A stretch of 64,000 nucleotides of DNA from Hymenobacter sediminis (GTDB taxonomy: Bacteria; Bacteroidota; Bacteroidia; Cytophagales; Hymenobacteraceae). Positions within the stretch are counted from its first letter, which is position 1. Every line of letters starts with the position of its first letter. The translations under genes were made by a program, and so were the position numbers. Of this stretch, positions 8,901 to 18,623 are shown in pieces. A model generated the notes under the pieces. That model saw nothing but the letters and a program-made list of their open reading frames with translations. It was not told where the DNA came from and searched no databases. The stretch is from assembly GCF_003231285.1 (NCBI RefSeq), contig NZ_QKNS01000004.1, positions 434,001 through 498,000 on the forward strand, in the 5' to 3' direction.

Positions 8901-9137
8901 GGGGCCGCCTACACGCATGTTCTGGATGTTAAAACGCCCTTCGGAGTTGGTGGGCGCAATGTACTGGGTGTTGGTGGGTGTGTGCGTAGCAATGATGGTA
9001 GCACCCGGCAGATCAGCTCCATCCTTGTCGGTAATGGAGCCGCTCATGGCCGCTGTAGTGCTTTGCGCCATGCCCAACCGCACTGACAGTAACGTCAGGA
9101 TCAGCAACACCAAATGGCGTAAACGTAAGTTACTCAT
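5949..9137 (-). CDS. TonB-dependent outer-membrane receptor, Oar-like, with carboxypeptidase-like N-domain
   Basis: 1062 residues. A signal peptide (about 1-25, ending RLGMAQ) leads into a carboxypeptidase-regulatory-like beta-sandwich (about 28-115; GSITDKDGADLPGATI, GRFNIQNM, VTYIGYQ). Next come a NEVVVSG segment, a plug domain (about 130-270; ISREQIQRLPTINRSLNDF, NNITIDGAVNND) and a long 22-strand-type barrel ending in GVRYIFN, as outer-membrane barrels do. The layout matches Oar/OmpA-related receptors of Bacteroidota and Myxococcus rather than SusC, and no susD partner follows. The substrate is unknown; such proteins take up large ligands or assist surface secretion and adhesion. Confidence 0.9.
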   Translation of the reverse strand: MSNLRLRHLVLLILTLLSVRLGMAQSTTAAMSGSITDKDGADLPGATIIATHTPTNTQYIAPTNSEGRFNIQNMRVGGPYTVRVTYIGYQDVLRDNIFLSLGQNQRLDINLNQATAQLNEVVVSGRRDGVINASRTGAETRISREQIQRLPTINRSLNDFTRLTPQANGGTSNSIGGANNRYNNITIDGAVNNDVFGLAPSATPGGQAGTQPIALDAIQEIQVVVAPYDVTLGNFTGGGINAITRSGSNDLSASIYGFGRNQHIIGKSVTEPRVKADEFYNYQTGARVGGAIVKDKVFFFVNGEIARASTPLGFEPGTSSSSINPTTLAGIATYAKQRYGYDVGNYTGTENIRTESNKVFGRLDFNLSDNHQLTIRHNYVEAFSDNLTRSSINFRFGNNGYRFSNVTNSSVAELNSRVGRFSNKLLLSYSRIRDRRETRGSLLPSFSISDNGNTYLFGTERSSARNSLNQDIIEVTDNLTAAFGKHTVTVGTHNEAFKFRNLFLENGNGAYTFTSLQNFYNDKATRVQAAYATSGDGASTFKAMQLGFYVQDQYSPIENLRLTAGLRLDVPVFLDKPVYNPLVANQTAFDKYGDLNTQNMPNGQLLWAPRLGFNYDVNNDGKLQVRGGTGIFTGRVPYVWISNSYTNSGMIQGSLDINNTSNNNTNPSNPKYLPTIETDVNKIPTTYSSGASKTAQINLLAKDFKLPQVWRSNLAVDFRLPGDVVATLEGVYSKTINDIYYQDANLAAPIGKLAGPDQRPVYATGNARRVDPNFTNVYVLKNTNKGYRYNFTGQLQKQFSEGLNAMVAYTYGKSKEINSGFNTTALSNFGFNQIITDPNNPELSFSLNDRRHRVVATAGYTFRYAGDKLATTISAVYEGLSGQPLTYVYGNSTDLNSDGNNGNDLIYIPRDVRNSNEIKLVTTDSRTLAQVQDQLDAFINNDPYLRSHRGQYAERFAARLPWTHQIDVRLAQDFNFQAGGKKNTIQVTFDVINVGNLLNNDWGRQYSVQNNATELLRVESTGNGQQPTFSFPRTIATRTNAWDVVSLASRWQGQLGVRYIFN

Positions 9138-9180
9138 AGATAAACGTTTGTTGAAAAAAGCCCTTTTTCGAAAAGGGCCG

Positions 9181-9188
9181 CAAAGGTA
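9181..9188 (-). promoter_or_regulatory. -7 element TACCTTTG for the TonB-dependent receptor gene
   Basis: CAAAGGTA on the plus strand reads TACCTTTG on the minus strand, a perfect -7 match about 43 bases upstream of the ATG at 9137. No good -33 TTTG is seen at the usual distance. Confidence 0.4.
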
Positions 9189-9189
9189 T

Positions 9190-9605
9190 ACTTGTTTCCA
9201 GTGAATTGTATTATCCCATTATGATAAACTTACAACTACAGATACAGCACTCTATAAATCAGCTATTAAGCGCCTAAAAATTTATCATACTACTTTATTA
9301 TAGCTCATTACAGTATATCAAACTCAATGTTAAGCCAATGTGAAATTTATATTTTTCAAATAACCACTGCTTTACTATCATAATTGTAATCGAAAGCTAT
9401 TCTCCATTAAAATTCAATTTCCCTTTCATGGAAAGACCTATAAAATCCATTATGCTCCCAGCAGTTAGCTCCTGCCGTAAATAGTATCTGGCTTTAGCTC
9501 ATCGGTAGGGGTAGCAGATTTGGGGTTGTCTACTTGTGAGAAGGCCGCTTCCAAATAGAATTTCTTGCTAGCTTCCGGTATCCTTCCACCTTACCTCCTA
9601 CCCCT
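9190..9605. other. AT-rich non-coding spacer between divergent genes
   Basis: About 415 bases with no supportable gene. From about 9200 to 9470 the DNA is markedly A+T rich, unlike the GC-rich flanks, and contains several TTTATCAT/ATGATAAA-like words. It separates the receptor (minus) from the PH-domain gene (plus), so regulatory sites for both are likely, but I can name none besides the -7 element at 9181. Confidence 0.4.
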
Positions 9606-9980
9606 ATGGGAATCCTCGATGCCATCCTGGGCAATGCCGCCGAAACCGATGCTCAAGAAATTCAGCTGGAGTTGCAGCAGCTGCTGGCCCCCGGCGAAAC
9701 GGTGCGCGCGGCCTACGCCGTCATCCGCGACCTGCTGGTATTTACCAGTAAGCGCCTGATTCTGGTGGATAAGCAAGGCGTGACGGGCAAGAAGCGCGAG
9801 TACCTGAGCATTCCGTACCGCAGCATCGAACGGTTCTCCATGGAAACCACCGGCCACTTCGACCTCGATGCGGAAATTAAAATCTGGGTGCGCGGCCAAA
9901 CCGAGCCCATCAGCAAAACCTTCCGCAACGACAAGAACATTCATGATGTATACCGCGTCCTAAGCGAGTTTGCGCTGTAG
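9606..9980 (+). CDS. PH-domain protein (bacterial pleckstrin-homology fold)
   Basis: 124 residues, no signal peptide or membrane helix. It matches the short bacterial PH-domain family (bPH_1): an N-terminal helix GILDAILGNAAETDAQEIQ, LLAPGETVRAAYAVIRDLL, VFTSKRLILVDKQG, YLSIPYRSIERFSMET, and a closing helix NDKNIHDVYRVLSEF. The fold is clear, but the function of these cytoplasmic proteins is unknown. The downstream lipoprotein begins 67 bases after the stop and may be cotranscribed. Confidence 0.85.
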   Translation: MGILDAILGNAAETDAQEIQLELQQLLAPGETVRAAYAVIRDLLVFTSKRLILVDKQGVTGKKREYLSIPYRSIERFSMETTGHFDLDAEIKIWVRGQTEPISKTFRNDKNIHDVYRVLSEFAL

Positions 9981-10047
9981 GCAAAGGGTAGGGTGCAACC
10001 ATTTAGTTGGCTCGCATCTCTCAGTAGTAGCCCCGACTACTACCCTT

Positions 10048-10431
10048 ATGACACAAACACTACTTTCCATAAACCTTGGTGGCCTGCTCGCACTAGCGCT
10101 GCTAGCCGGATGCCAGACGGACGAAGAAGCGCAAGAGCCCGAACTGAACTGTATCAGCGGACAAGTACTAGGAGCCAGTTGCAACGGCATGCTCATTCAA
10201 GTAGATGAGGCCGTCGGCATCGGCAAACCCATTATGTACCGCGACACGCTGCGGCCAAACGTAATAGGGACTTACTCTGAGCTACCAATCGGGTCTGAGC
10301 CGGGCAAAAAGTTCACCTTTGCTCTGCGCAAGGCTACAGCTAAGGAATCAGCCCCTCGCCCGTGCCTGGCTATCTACCAGAGTTTTGATGTGCCCCAAAT
10401 GGTTGTAGAGGCTCCGCGTTGCAGCAAATAG
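10048..10431 (+). CDS. Small lipoprotein of unknown function
   Basis: 127 residues. The start at 10048 gives a lipoprotein signal (LLALALLAGC, Cys about residue 20); the frame is open from 9970 but the extra residues do not look like signal sequence. After the acidic TDEEAQEPEL linker come four cysteines (NCISGQ, ASCNG, RPCLAIY, APRCSK) that could form two disulfides in the periplasm. I do not recognise the family. A terminator follows. Confidence 0.65.
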   Translation: MTQTLLSINLGGLLALALLAGCQTDEEAQEPELNCISGQVLGASCNGMLIQVDEAVGIGKPIMYRDTLRPNVIGTYSELPIGSEPGKKFTFALRKATAKESAPRPCLAIYQSFDVPQMVVEAPRCSK

Positions 10432-10444
10432 ATTGTTTACCAGC

Positions 10445-10482
10445 AAAAAAGCCTGTGGCGTATGTCCTACGGGCTTTTTTTT
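10445..10482 (+). terminator. Terminator after the small lipoprotein gene
   Basis: AAAAAAGCC pairs with GGCTTTTTT around a stem interrupted by a few mismatches, ending in a run of eight T. Confidence 0.75.
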
Positions 10483-10496
10483 GATCCTAAAAGTCC

Positions 10497-10751
10497 CTAC
10501 TGCCTGCCAGCGCTGGTGCTCCCGGCTTTCAGGTACTTATCATACCAGGCTAGGTACCGGTCGTAGCAGTCCTTTACGTAGCTGGCCGTGTCTGCCTGGC
10601 TGACCACGTAAGTAACCCACTGCCCGTTGGGCGAGAAATGGGCGCCCTAGATGTTGCGCAGCTGCTGCAAGTCGCGGGCCGTAAGTGGGTGCGGGGTGGT
10701 TTGCACCCGCAGCGTAGTGGGGGCCAGTAGCCCGAGCAGGAGTACCAGCTT
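10497..10751 (-). pseudogene. Internally deleted remnant of a secreted S9 (prolyl oligopeptidase-type) peptidase
   Basis: Read on the minus strand from 10751, the frame gives a hydrophobic signal-like start (KLVLLLGLLAPTTLRV), then LTARDLQQLRNI, an in-frame TAG (10647-10649), GAHFSPNGQWVTYVV and SQADTA. It then runs directly into YDRYLAWYDKYLK and a stop at 10497. The first part is the usual N-terminus of S9 peptidases (first propeller blade). The second resembles their extreme C-terminus. The roughly 600 residues between, including the catalytic Ser-Asp-His domain, are gone. No start codon remains: two stops precede the signal-like region. The 415-base interval 10432-10846 holds nothing else but the terminator. 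Confidence 0.7.
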
Positions 10752-10846
10752 TTATCATAACCTCAGAAGAGGAGAAGCAGGAAGTGAAGTTGAGCCCGGC
10801 TTCTGATGGAAGATACTAGTCCACCACATACGATTTAGGGCTTATT

Positions 10847-11791
10847 TTGCCCGGGGCTGCTGCTCGGCCCAGCTTATTCTCACTTCTCTCCGCCTTGGAT
10901 TCTGCGTCAGCCTCCCTTCCCAGCCCCCTACCCCCTGCTGCCCCCGCTACCTGGAGCGAGCTGGAAATTACGTGCGTACGGGACCACTCGGTGCTGACGA
11001 TGAGCCGTAGCGAGCAACCCCTGAAGCTTCTGAACCCGCGCGCGGCGGGTGGCAGCTGCCACGTGGTGCTGTCCAGCTACGGGGGCGGCCTGCTGGCCGG
11101 CGACGTTATCCGGCTGCGGGTAACGGGGCGGGCGGGGGCGCGTTTTCTGCTGGGCACCCAGGCCAACACCCGCATTTACCGCTCGCCCGGGGGTAGCATA
11201 GCCCAGCAACTCACCGAAGGACACCTGGAAGCCGGCGCGCTGGCCGCCGTGCTGCCTGACCCCGTGGTGCTTCAGGCTGAAAGTTGCTACCGCCAGCACC
11301 AGCACTGGCACGTAGCGCCCGGCGCCCTGCTGCTGCTGGCCGACTGGTTTCACTCGGGTCGGATGGACAGCGGCGAGCAGTTCGCGTTTACTTCCTACGA
11401 GTCGGAGCTGCGGGTGAGTGTGGGCGGCAAGTTGGTAGTGCTCGACCGGTTTGCCTTCCGGCCCGCCGAGCACATTGCTACCTCTCCCGCGCACTTCGAC
11501 CGGTATCAAACCTCGCTGGCCGTGTACCTGGTCGGATCCCCGACGGACCCCAGATTTCAACGGCTTCGGGTGGCGCTGGATGACCTGCAGCCCCATTCCC
11601 GCGACGGACTTTCGCCCGAACTGTTCACTCAGGAATGCGTGGTGGCCGTGACTGAGGTGCGCCCGGGGGTACACTTGCTTCGCGCCCTAGGCACCAGCCG
11701 CCACGCGCTGCAAGCTGTTTACGAAGCTCTTTACGAGGCCTTAGCCGCGCCGGAATTGTTAGGGTATCATCCGGGCCGCAGGAAGTACTAA
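10847..11791 (+). CDS. ureD: Urease accessory protein UreD (UreH)
   Basis: Up to 314 residues if the TTG at 10847 is the start; the true start may lie somewhat downstream, since the first 40 residues are low-complexity Pro/Ala/Ser. From residue 45 the family pattern is plain: PLKLLNPRA, CHVVLSSYGGGLLAGDVI, LLGTQANTRIYRS, LPDPVVLQAESCYRQ and LLLLADWFHSGRM. UreD binds apo-urease and forms the UreDFG complex that installs nickel and the carbamylated lysine. It lies on the plus strand and converges with ureG, only 16 bases separating the two stop codons, so it is transcribed apart from the other urease genes. Confidence 0.88.
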   Translation: MPGAAARPSLFSLLSALDSASASLPSPLPPAAPATWSELEITCVRDHSVLTMSRSEQPLKLLNPRAAGGSCHVVLSSYGGGLLAGDVIRLRVTGRAGARFLLGTQANTRIYRSPGGSIAQQLTEGHLEAGALAAVLPDPVVLQAESCYRQHQHWHVAPGALLLLADWFHSGRMDSGEQFAFTSYESELRVSVGGKLVVLDRFAFRPAEHIATSPAHFDRYQTSLAVYLVGSPTDPRFQRLRVALDDLQPHSRDGLSPELFTQECVVAVTEVRPGVHLLRALGTSRHALQAVYEALYEALAAPELLGYHPGRRKY

Positions 11792-11807
11792 GCCGATTAT
11801 TTCTCGC

Positions 11808-12560
11808 CTACCTCCTGTCCTCTCGCACGGATTCTAGGGCCCGGGTTTTGGCGGCGTGGATGTGCTGAATAATATCGTCGAGGCCGTGGCCGTGGAGGGC
11901 GCGGGCAAACAGAAAGGGCCCGTCGCCGCGCATGCGCCGGGCGTCGCGGTCCATCACACCGAGGTCGGCGCGAACCAGCTCGGCTAGGTCGGTTTTGTTG
12001 ATAACCAGCAGGTCGGATTGGGTAATGCCGGGGCCGCCCTTGCGCGGCACCTTGTCGCCGCCCGATACGTCGATGACGTAGATGGAGAAATCAACCAGCT
12101 CCCGGCTGAAGTGGGCCGCCAGGTTGTCGCCCCCGCTTTCCACGAAGAGGTAGTCGAGCTGGTTGTTGAAGCGCGCCATCAGACCTTCCAGCGCGTCCAT
12201 GTTCAGCGAAATATCTTCCCGAATGGCCGCGTGGGGGCAGCCACCGGTTTCTACGCCCACAATCCGGTCTTCGCTCAGGGCGCTGTGCCGGATGAGGAAC
12301 TCGGCGTCTTCGCGGGTGAAGATGTCGTTGGTGACTACGCCCAGCTCGAACTCATGCCGCAGCCGCTCGCAGAGGGCTTTCAGCAGGGCCGTTTTGCCGG
12401 TACCCACGGGCCCGCCGATGCCCACGGTGAAGGCGCGCTGCCGAAAGTTGCGGTGTGAGGGCAGGCGCCGCGTTTCGCGCTGCGCGTAGTCGCCCGGCGA
12501 ATCATAATACTCGTGGGTGTGACCGTGGAGCAGCAGGGCAAGCTTATCGATGAAAGCCAT
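11808..12560 (-). CDS. ureG: Urease accessory GTPase UreG
   Basis: 250 residues, a SIMIBI-class GTPase that powers nickel delivery to urease in the cytoplasm. The P-loop GGPVGTGKT is at residues 49-57, the nickel-binding Cys-Pro-His at 108-110 (GGCPH), and the NKTD guanine motif follows near 190. The first 20 residues carry extra histidines (HGHTHEYY), a possible nickel store that may partly make up for the absence of ureE. It is the last gene of the minus-strand urease set, 164 bases after ureF. Confidence 0.93.
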   Translation of the reverse strand: MAFIDKLALLLHGHTHEYYDSPGDYAQRETRRLPSHRNFRQRAFTVGIGGPVGTGKTALLKALCERLRHEFELGVVTNDIFTREDAEFLIRHSALSEDRIVGVETGGCPHAAIREDISLNMDALEGLMARFNNQLDYLFVESGGDNLAAHFSRELVDFSIYVIDVSGGDKVPRKGGPGITQSDLLVINKTDLAELVRADLGVMDRDARRMRGDGPFLFARALHGHGLDDIIQHIHAAKTRALESVREDRR

Positions 12561-12724
12561 AGCAGAAAGCCAGGAAAGGATACGATGGAATAAATCTATC
12601 TGTCAGGCTGCCTAACGCTAAGGACCTTTGGCGCTTGGCGAAGGGGTAGCAGAAACTATGCGTAGTAGAGAGTTTTTGCACTACTCCCGATGACAGGCAC
12701 TTTTCAAGAGGAAAACAGCAGCAT

Positions 12725-13408
12725 TCAGTTCTGAAAAAGGCGAGAGTATACTTGCTCGTGTAGCATCTGGGCGGCATCGAGCAGATTGGCGGAACGAGCG
12801 GCCATGCGGTAGTCCGCGGTTTCGGCGCCGGCCAGCAAATCGTCGAAAATGGCGTAGAACTCGTGCTGCAGCCGGTGGCCTTCCATGGGCCCCAGACAGC
12901 CCAACCGGATAGCGGCGCTGATTTGGTCGCGCAAGGCCAGGTGCAGATAGAGCGTATGAATTTCGGGCAGGGTGTACCCCAGCCGGGCGAGGCTGAGGGC
13001 CAGCACCGGCACGAAATGAAGCGGTACCTCCTCCTGGGCAAACCACTCGCCCACTTCTGCTACCCCCGCCGCCGGCTGAAACGAGTGCAGCACCCGCAGC
13101 CAGGTTTTGCCCTGGGTAAGGCTGCCTTTGTGCAGGGCCGGCACCAGCAGCTGCGCGTCGTATTCAGCTACGATGAGGGGTAGCAAGTGGGCGTCAGCGG
13201 GCAATGTTACCCGGAAGCAAGAGTTCAAAAACGGAATTTCCAGCCCTACCACCTGCTGCAAGTAGGAATACAGGTAGTTGCGCACGCCCACCTGATTCCG
13301 CACCAGCCCAAACGTGCGGCTGCTCTCCAGCCCATATGAGTAGGCGAAGCCACCCGTCGGCAGGGCCGAATCGGCGAGGTGAAACAGGCGGGCAAGGCGG
13401 GTTGACAC
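12725..13408 (-). CDS. ureF: Urease accessory protein UreF
   Basis: 227 residues, all-helical. UreF acts with UreD as the activator of the UreG GTPase on apo-urease. Recognised by the N-terminal LFHLADSALPTGGFAYSYGLE, the ALRDQISAAIRLG segment, GPMEGHRLQHEF, and a C-terminal SANLLDAAQMLHEQVYSRLF. It lies between ureC (139 bases upstream) and ureG (164 bases downstream). These gaps are larger than usual for an operon, but no terminator or promoter is evident in them. Confidence 0.9.
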   Translation of the reverse strand: MSTRLARLFHLADSALPTGGFAYSYGLESSRTFGLVRNQVGVRNYLYSYLQQVVGLEIPFLNSCFRVTLPADAHLLPLIVAEYDAQLLVPALHKGSLTQGKTWLRVLHSFQPAAGVAEVGEWFAQEEVPLHFVPVLALSLARLGYTLPEIHTLYLHLALRDQISAAIRLGCLGPMEGHRLQHEFYAIFDDLLAGAETADYRMAARSANLLDAAQMLHEQVYSRLFQN

Positions 13409-13547
13409 GGCGGTGGTACGTAACGTTGAGCGGTTGTTTGGCGCATATGGCGCATCAAGCCAGGGACAAGGAAGCTTACTCCTTGGAGGCTACCCCAGAT
13501 TCCTCGTCTCGCGCGGAATGACAGTAGGATGTGCGACGATACAGGGG

Positions 13548-15263
<1,716 letters not shown>

Positions 15264-15404
15264 AGTAGGATGATTACTTAGCTTAATAGGCCTTCTCTGG
15301 CTAAGCAGGATTAACTTGTTATTACTTCCAGCTACTCCATCAGCTCAGTAGCCAAGCGGTAAAACCAGTTCAACTGCGCTTAGCAGCACATGCAGGTAGG
15401 ATCG

Positions 15405-16094
15405 TCACTCTACCTTTCCATTAATCCGTGCGTTGCCGCCGTACACGATTCTCTCCCCTGCTAGGGCCACGAGCTGCACCCGCTTCCGCTCGCCGGGCTC
15501 GAAGCGGACGGCGGTGCCGGCCGGGATGTTGAGGCGGAAGCCACGGGCAGCGGCACGGTCAAAGTCGAGCGCGGCGTTGGTCTCGAAAAAGGGGTAGTGG
15601 GAACCAACCTGAATGGGCCGGTCGCCGCGGTTGAGGACTTCTACAGTGAGGGTTTCGCGGCCTTCGTTCAGGATCAGGTCGGTGGCTTGAAGCTGGTACT
15701 CGCCGGGCGGGGGCGCGGGCAATGTGGGAGCGGCGGGCTGGGCGCGGGTGAGGCCGGAACCGTAGAGGGCCAGCTCCGGAGAGCCTTGCTCCCGACAGAT
15801 AGGGTAGTGCACCGTGACGAGCTTGGTGCCATCGGGGAAAGTACCTTCTACCTGCACCTCGGCCACCAGGTCGGCCACGCCGGGCAGTACGTCCTGGAGG
15901 CCCAGAATCTGCTTGCCCTTATTCATGAGCACGGCCACCGTTTCACCGTCGCGGATGAACTCCAGCAGCTGGGTAGCCAGCAAAGCCACGGCTTCGGGGT
16001 AGTTGAGGGGCAGGCCGCGGGCATAGCGTTTCTGGGCTACCACGCCGGCTTGGTGTAGCATCAGCTTATCGAGGTCTTTGGGCGAAAGATGCAT
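15405..16094 (-). CDS. Fused urease gamma-beta subunit
   Basis: 229 residues from the start at 16094 ([13 protein letters not shown]). An upstream in-frame extension to 16241 overlaps the preceding gene and lacks family similarity. Residues 1 to about 101 are the gamma subunit (Ure[28 protein letters not shown]). A 25-residue Pro/Ala linker leads to the beta subunit (Ure[49 protein letters not shown]). The same fusion is known in Helicobacter, where the product is called UreA. It starts 16 bases after the nickel-permease-like gene. Confidence 0.92.
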   Translation of the reverse strand: MHLSPKDLDKLMLHQAGVVAQKRYARGLPLNYPEAVALLATQLLEFIRDGETVAVLMNKGKQILGLQDVLPGVADLVAEVQVEGTFPDGTKLVTVHYPICREQGSPELALYGSGLTRAQPAAPTLPAPPPGEYQLQATDLILNEGRETLTVEVLNRGDRPIQVGSHYPFFETNAALDFDRAAARGFRLNIPAGTAVRFEPGERKRVQLVALAGERIVYGGNARINGKVE

Positions 16095-16110
16095 GGGCAG
16101 GAACGGAAGC

Positions 16111-16800
16111 TTACAGGTTGGAGCGTAAACCGGAGGGGTTGCTGGTGTGGGCGGGGGTAGGCAGGACGGGCGCTTGAGTTCGAAGCTCCTGGTTTTCTGC
16201 TTTAAATAAATTCCCGTATACCATCCAGCCACCGTAGCCAATGCTGAGCAGGGCCGAGGCTACCACCATGCCGGCGCGCAGATTGCGGCTGAAGCGCATG
16301 CGTTGAGTGAAGGGAATGCTCATCAGGCCGGTAGCGCCCAGCATACCCAGCACCGAACCCAACCCGAACAGCAGCAGGTAGGCCACTCCGAGCCAGGGGT
16401 TTTTCAGGCTACCCATGAGCAGCAGCACCAAAGCCCCGCTGCCGGCCAGGCCGTGTACCAAGCCCACGGCGTAGGCCGTGCCGCGGCGGTAGCGGGGCGG
16501 CCCGGTTTGGTAGTAGCTTTTGTCGGTGAGGCGGCTCAGGCCCATTACAAGTAGCATCAGCCCTACTGCTGCCTCGAAGTAGTTAGAATGGCTCACCAGC
16601 GCCCGACTTAGCAGCAACGCGCCGCCAAACACGACCAAGGTAGTAGTGTGTCCTAAGCCCCAGAACAGGCCCTCTTGCACGGCCCGAAGGCGGTTATCAT
16701 GCCGAGCTACCAGCGTGCTGACGGCAATGAGGTGGTCGGCCTCGAAGGCATGCCCCATGCCAGCCAAGAAGGCAAACGCAATGGGAAGCAGGTCGTGCAT
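16111..16800 (-). CDS. UreH-type nickel permease-like membrane protein
   Basis: 229 residues with about six membrane segments. The first helix carries HAFEADH (residues 17-23), the HX4DH nickel-binding signature shared by NiCoT and UreH transporters. The second has [12 protein letters not shown] with another histidine, and [18 protein letters not shown] follows near 110. As first gene of the minus-strand urease set it most likely supplies nickel. The hydrophilic Pro/Thr-rich tail after residue 195 is probably cytoplasmic. This is a different family from the HupE/UreJ-like protein at 2541. Confidence 0.8.
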   Translation of the reverse strand: MHDLLPIAFAFLAGMGHAFEADHLIAVSTLVARHDNRLRAVQEGLFWGLGHTTTLVVFGGALLLSRALVSHSNYFEAAVGLMLLVMGLSRLTDKSYYQTGPPRYRRGTAYAVGLVHGLAGSGALVLLLMGSLKNPWLGVAYLLLFGLGSVLGMLGATGLMSIPFTQRMRFSRNLRAGMVVASALLSIGYGGWMVYGNLFKAENQELRTQAPVLPTPAHTSNPSGLRSNL

Positions 16801-16860
16801 AAAAAGCCGTGTTGTTGTAAATCGGCTCTTAATCTAAGGGCTTCCTCCGAGAAACGGGAT

Positions 16861-16878
16861 GCTATTTTTCAAAATAGC
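16861..16878 (-). other. Short perfect hairpin upstream of the urease operon
   Basis: GCTATTTT and AAAATAGC pair perfectly around two bases, 60 bases upstream of the nickel-permease-like gene on its strand. It could be an operator or a second stem behind the terminator at 16882. Confidence 0.3.
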
Positions 16879-16881
16879 CCT

Positions 16882-16914
16882 AAAAAAATACCCCGCCTTA
16901 TCAGACAGGGTATC
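16882..16914 (-). terminator. Terminator after the type II NADH dehydrogenase gene
   Basis: On the minus strand GATACCC pairs with GGGTAT across a 14-nt loop and is followed by seven T, 27 bases after the stop of the dehydrogenase gene. Confidence 0.6.
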
Positions 16915-16940
16915 CGTTGTGCATAATTCCACCTATCAAT

Positions 16941-18323
16941 CTACCCTCCTACCACAGCTGCTTTCGGGGCGGGTACCGGAGGGTTATACTCGGGAGTGGA
17001 GGCGTTGTGCTGGGCCGAGGTTTTCCCTTTGTCGTCCTTGAAATCGTGTCGCTTGTAGGGCCGGATGATGAGTCGCAGGGCTTTGTCGGCGGTAAAGTAG
17101 CTGATGGCCCAGCTGACTAGCGTAACGGCTTTGTTGCGGAAGCCCACCAGCGTCATGAGGTGCACAAACAGCCAGGTCAGCCACCCCAGGAAACCGCCGA
17201 AGTGCCGGTCGCCGGGCAGATCCACCACGGCACGGTTGCGCCCCACAATGGCCATACTACCCTTGTTGAAATACTTGAAAGGCTGTAGCGTCTCGCCGTG
17301 TAGCAGGCGCTTGAAGTTTTTAGCTAGCTGCTCGGCCTGTTGAATTGCCACTGGGGCCAGCATGGGGTAGCCCCGTGGCATCTCCTCGGTTGCCATGTTG
17401 GCCACGTCGCCAATGGCATACACGTTTTTGGTGCCCAGCACGCGGTTCAGGGTATCCACGTTGATGCGCTTGTTTTTGGCTACCACTTCCTCCGGAAGGC
17501 CCTCTACAGCGGCGCCGTTCACGCCCGCGGCCCAAATTAGGTTTTCGGTGCGCAGATATTCCGTGTCGGAATAGTAGAGCTTACCCTCCTCGAATCGCGC
17601 CGCTTTGGTATTCAGGCGAATGTGGATGCCCATATCCTCCAGGTACTTCTTGGCCTGCACCTGCGAGTCAACCGACATAGGGCCCAGCACCTCCCCGCCT
17701 GATTCTACCAGATAGATTTCCATCTGTTTCAGGTCCAGCTCGGGGTAGTCTTGGGGTAGCACGTCCTTGCGCATTTCGGCCAGGGAGCCGCAGATTTCCA
17801 CGCCGGTAGGGCCACCGCCTACCACTACCACGTTCATCAAAGCCTGGCGCTGTACTGGGTCTTCGCAGAGCAACGCCTTTTCGAAATTCTGAAACAGGTA
17901 GCTGCGCAGGTTCAGGGCGTTTGGTACGCTCTTAATCTGCATGGCATTCCGCTCAATGGTATCGAGCCCGAAATAATTGGTGAGTGAGCCAGTAGCAATA
18001 ACCAAGTGGTCGTAGCGGATTTCGCCAATGTTGGTTACCACCGTGTTGCGGGCATGGTCCACGCGCTGCACGTCGGCCATCCGGAAAAAGAAATTGGGCT
18101 GGCCGGCAAAAATCTTCCGGATGGGGTAGGCAATGCTGTCGGCTTCCAGGGCGCCAGTGGCTACCTGGTACAGCAGGGGCTGAAAGTTGTGGTAGTTATT
18201 CCGGTCGATGACGACTACCTGCACGGGCGCGTCGGCCAGATCTTTAGCTAGCCGCAGGCCCGCGAAGCCACAGCCAATAATTACAATGCGGGGCTGGGTA
18301 GTAGCCGGAAGGTTCGTATCCAT
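16941..18323 (-). CDS. ndh: Type II NADH dehydrogenase (NDH-2)
   Basis: 460 residues from the start at 18323 (MDTNLPATTQPRIVIIGCGF); the frame is open to 18350 but the extra nine residues add nothing. A non-proton-pumping, membrane-attached flavoprotein that oxidises NADH with quinone. Seen are the FAD Rossmann motif GCGFAGLRLA near residue 15, a second dinucleotide motif VVVVGGGPTGVEICGSLAE near 165, AIGDVANM near 305, and a C-terminal hydrophobic stretch (GWLTWLFVHLMTLVGFRNK) that anchors it to the membrane. The genome also has complex I 12 kb away, so NADH can enter the chain by two routes. Confidence 0.9.
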   Translation of the reverse strand: MDTNLPATTQPRIVIIGCGFAGLRLAKDLADAPVQVVVIDRNNYHNFQPLLYQVATGALEADSIAYPIRKIFAGQPNFFFRMADVQRVDHARNTVVTNIGEIRYDHLVIATGSLTNYFGLDTIERNAMQIKSVPNALNLRSYLFQNFEKALLCEDPVQRQALMNVVVVGGGPTGVEICGSLAEMRKDVLPQDYPELDLKQMEIYLVESGGEVLGPMSVDSQVQAKKYLEDMGIHIRLNTKAARFEEGKLYYSDTEYLRTENLIWAAGVNGAAVEGLPEEVVAKNKRINVDTLNRVLGTKNVYAIGDVANMATEEMPRGYPMLAPVAIQQAEQLAKNFKRLLHGETLQPFKYFNKGSMAIVGRNRAVVDLPGDRHFGGFLGWLTWLFVHLMTLVGFRNKAVTLVSWAISYFTADKALRLIIRPYKRHDFKDDKGKTSAQHNASTPEYNPPVPAPKAAVVGG

Positions 18324-18488
18324 AGCTGATACAACTGATTGTCGGCGCAAGCATACGACGAACTAAGGCAAAAGCGCCAAAATCCTTACCGAAAATTACT
18401 GGTTGAGGTTGTGATAAATGAGGTAGCAATGAGTGAGGTGTCATCAAGCCAGTATCCAGGCCAGGGGTCCTAACCAATTCCCTACCCC

Positions 18489-18546
18489 CTGACATGTGAC
18501 AAGCCCTTATCATCAATGCTGATGATAAGGGCTTGTCACATGTCAG
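18489..18546. repeat. 27-bp perfect inverted repeat with a 4-base loop
   Basis: Arms at 18489-18515 and 18520-18546 are fully complementary around ATGC. The arms start CTGACATGTGAC and contain AAGCCCTTATCATCA. No T-run follows on either strand, so it is not a standard terminator although it lies between two minus-strand genes. The rest of 18324-18623 shows no gene. Confidence 0.85.
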
Positions 18547-18623
18547 AAAGCTTATTCAGGAAAAGAAGACGGATGGAACCGCCGTGCTGCCTGGCTATAG
18601 CACTTCACTTAATCACACCTCCC

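Noticed and set aside
7659-9086. A 475-codon plus-strand open frame antisense to the TonB-dependent receptor gene
   Set aside because: Its translation is low-complexity Val/Ala/Gly/Arg with no domain pattern, and the opposite strand codes for a clear receptor. Long antisense frames are common in GC-rich DNA.
10540-10758. A 72-codon minus-strand open frame starting MIKAGTPARATG
   Set aside because: The S9-peptidase-like remnant is in the next frame; this frame has no recognisable content.
15320-15390. A tRNA-like stretch (CAGCTCAGTAGCC, then CAGTTCAACTG)
   Set aside because: It has D-arm-like and T-loop-like words but no acceptor or anticodon stem pairing could be built, so no tRNA is called. 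No tRNA or rRNA was found elsewhere in the window either.
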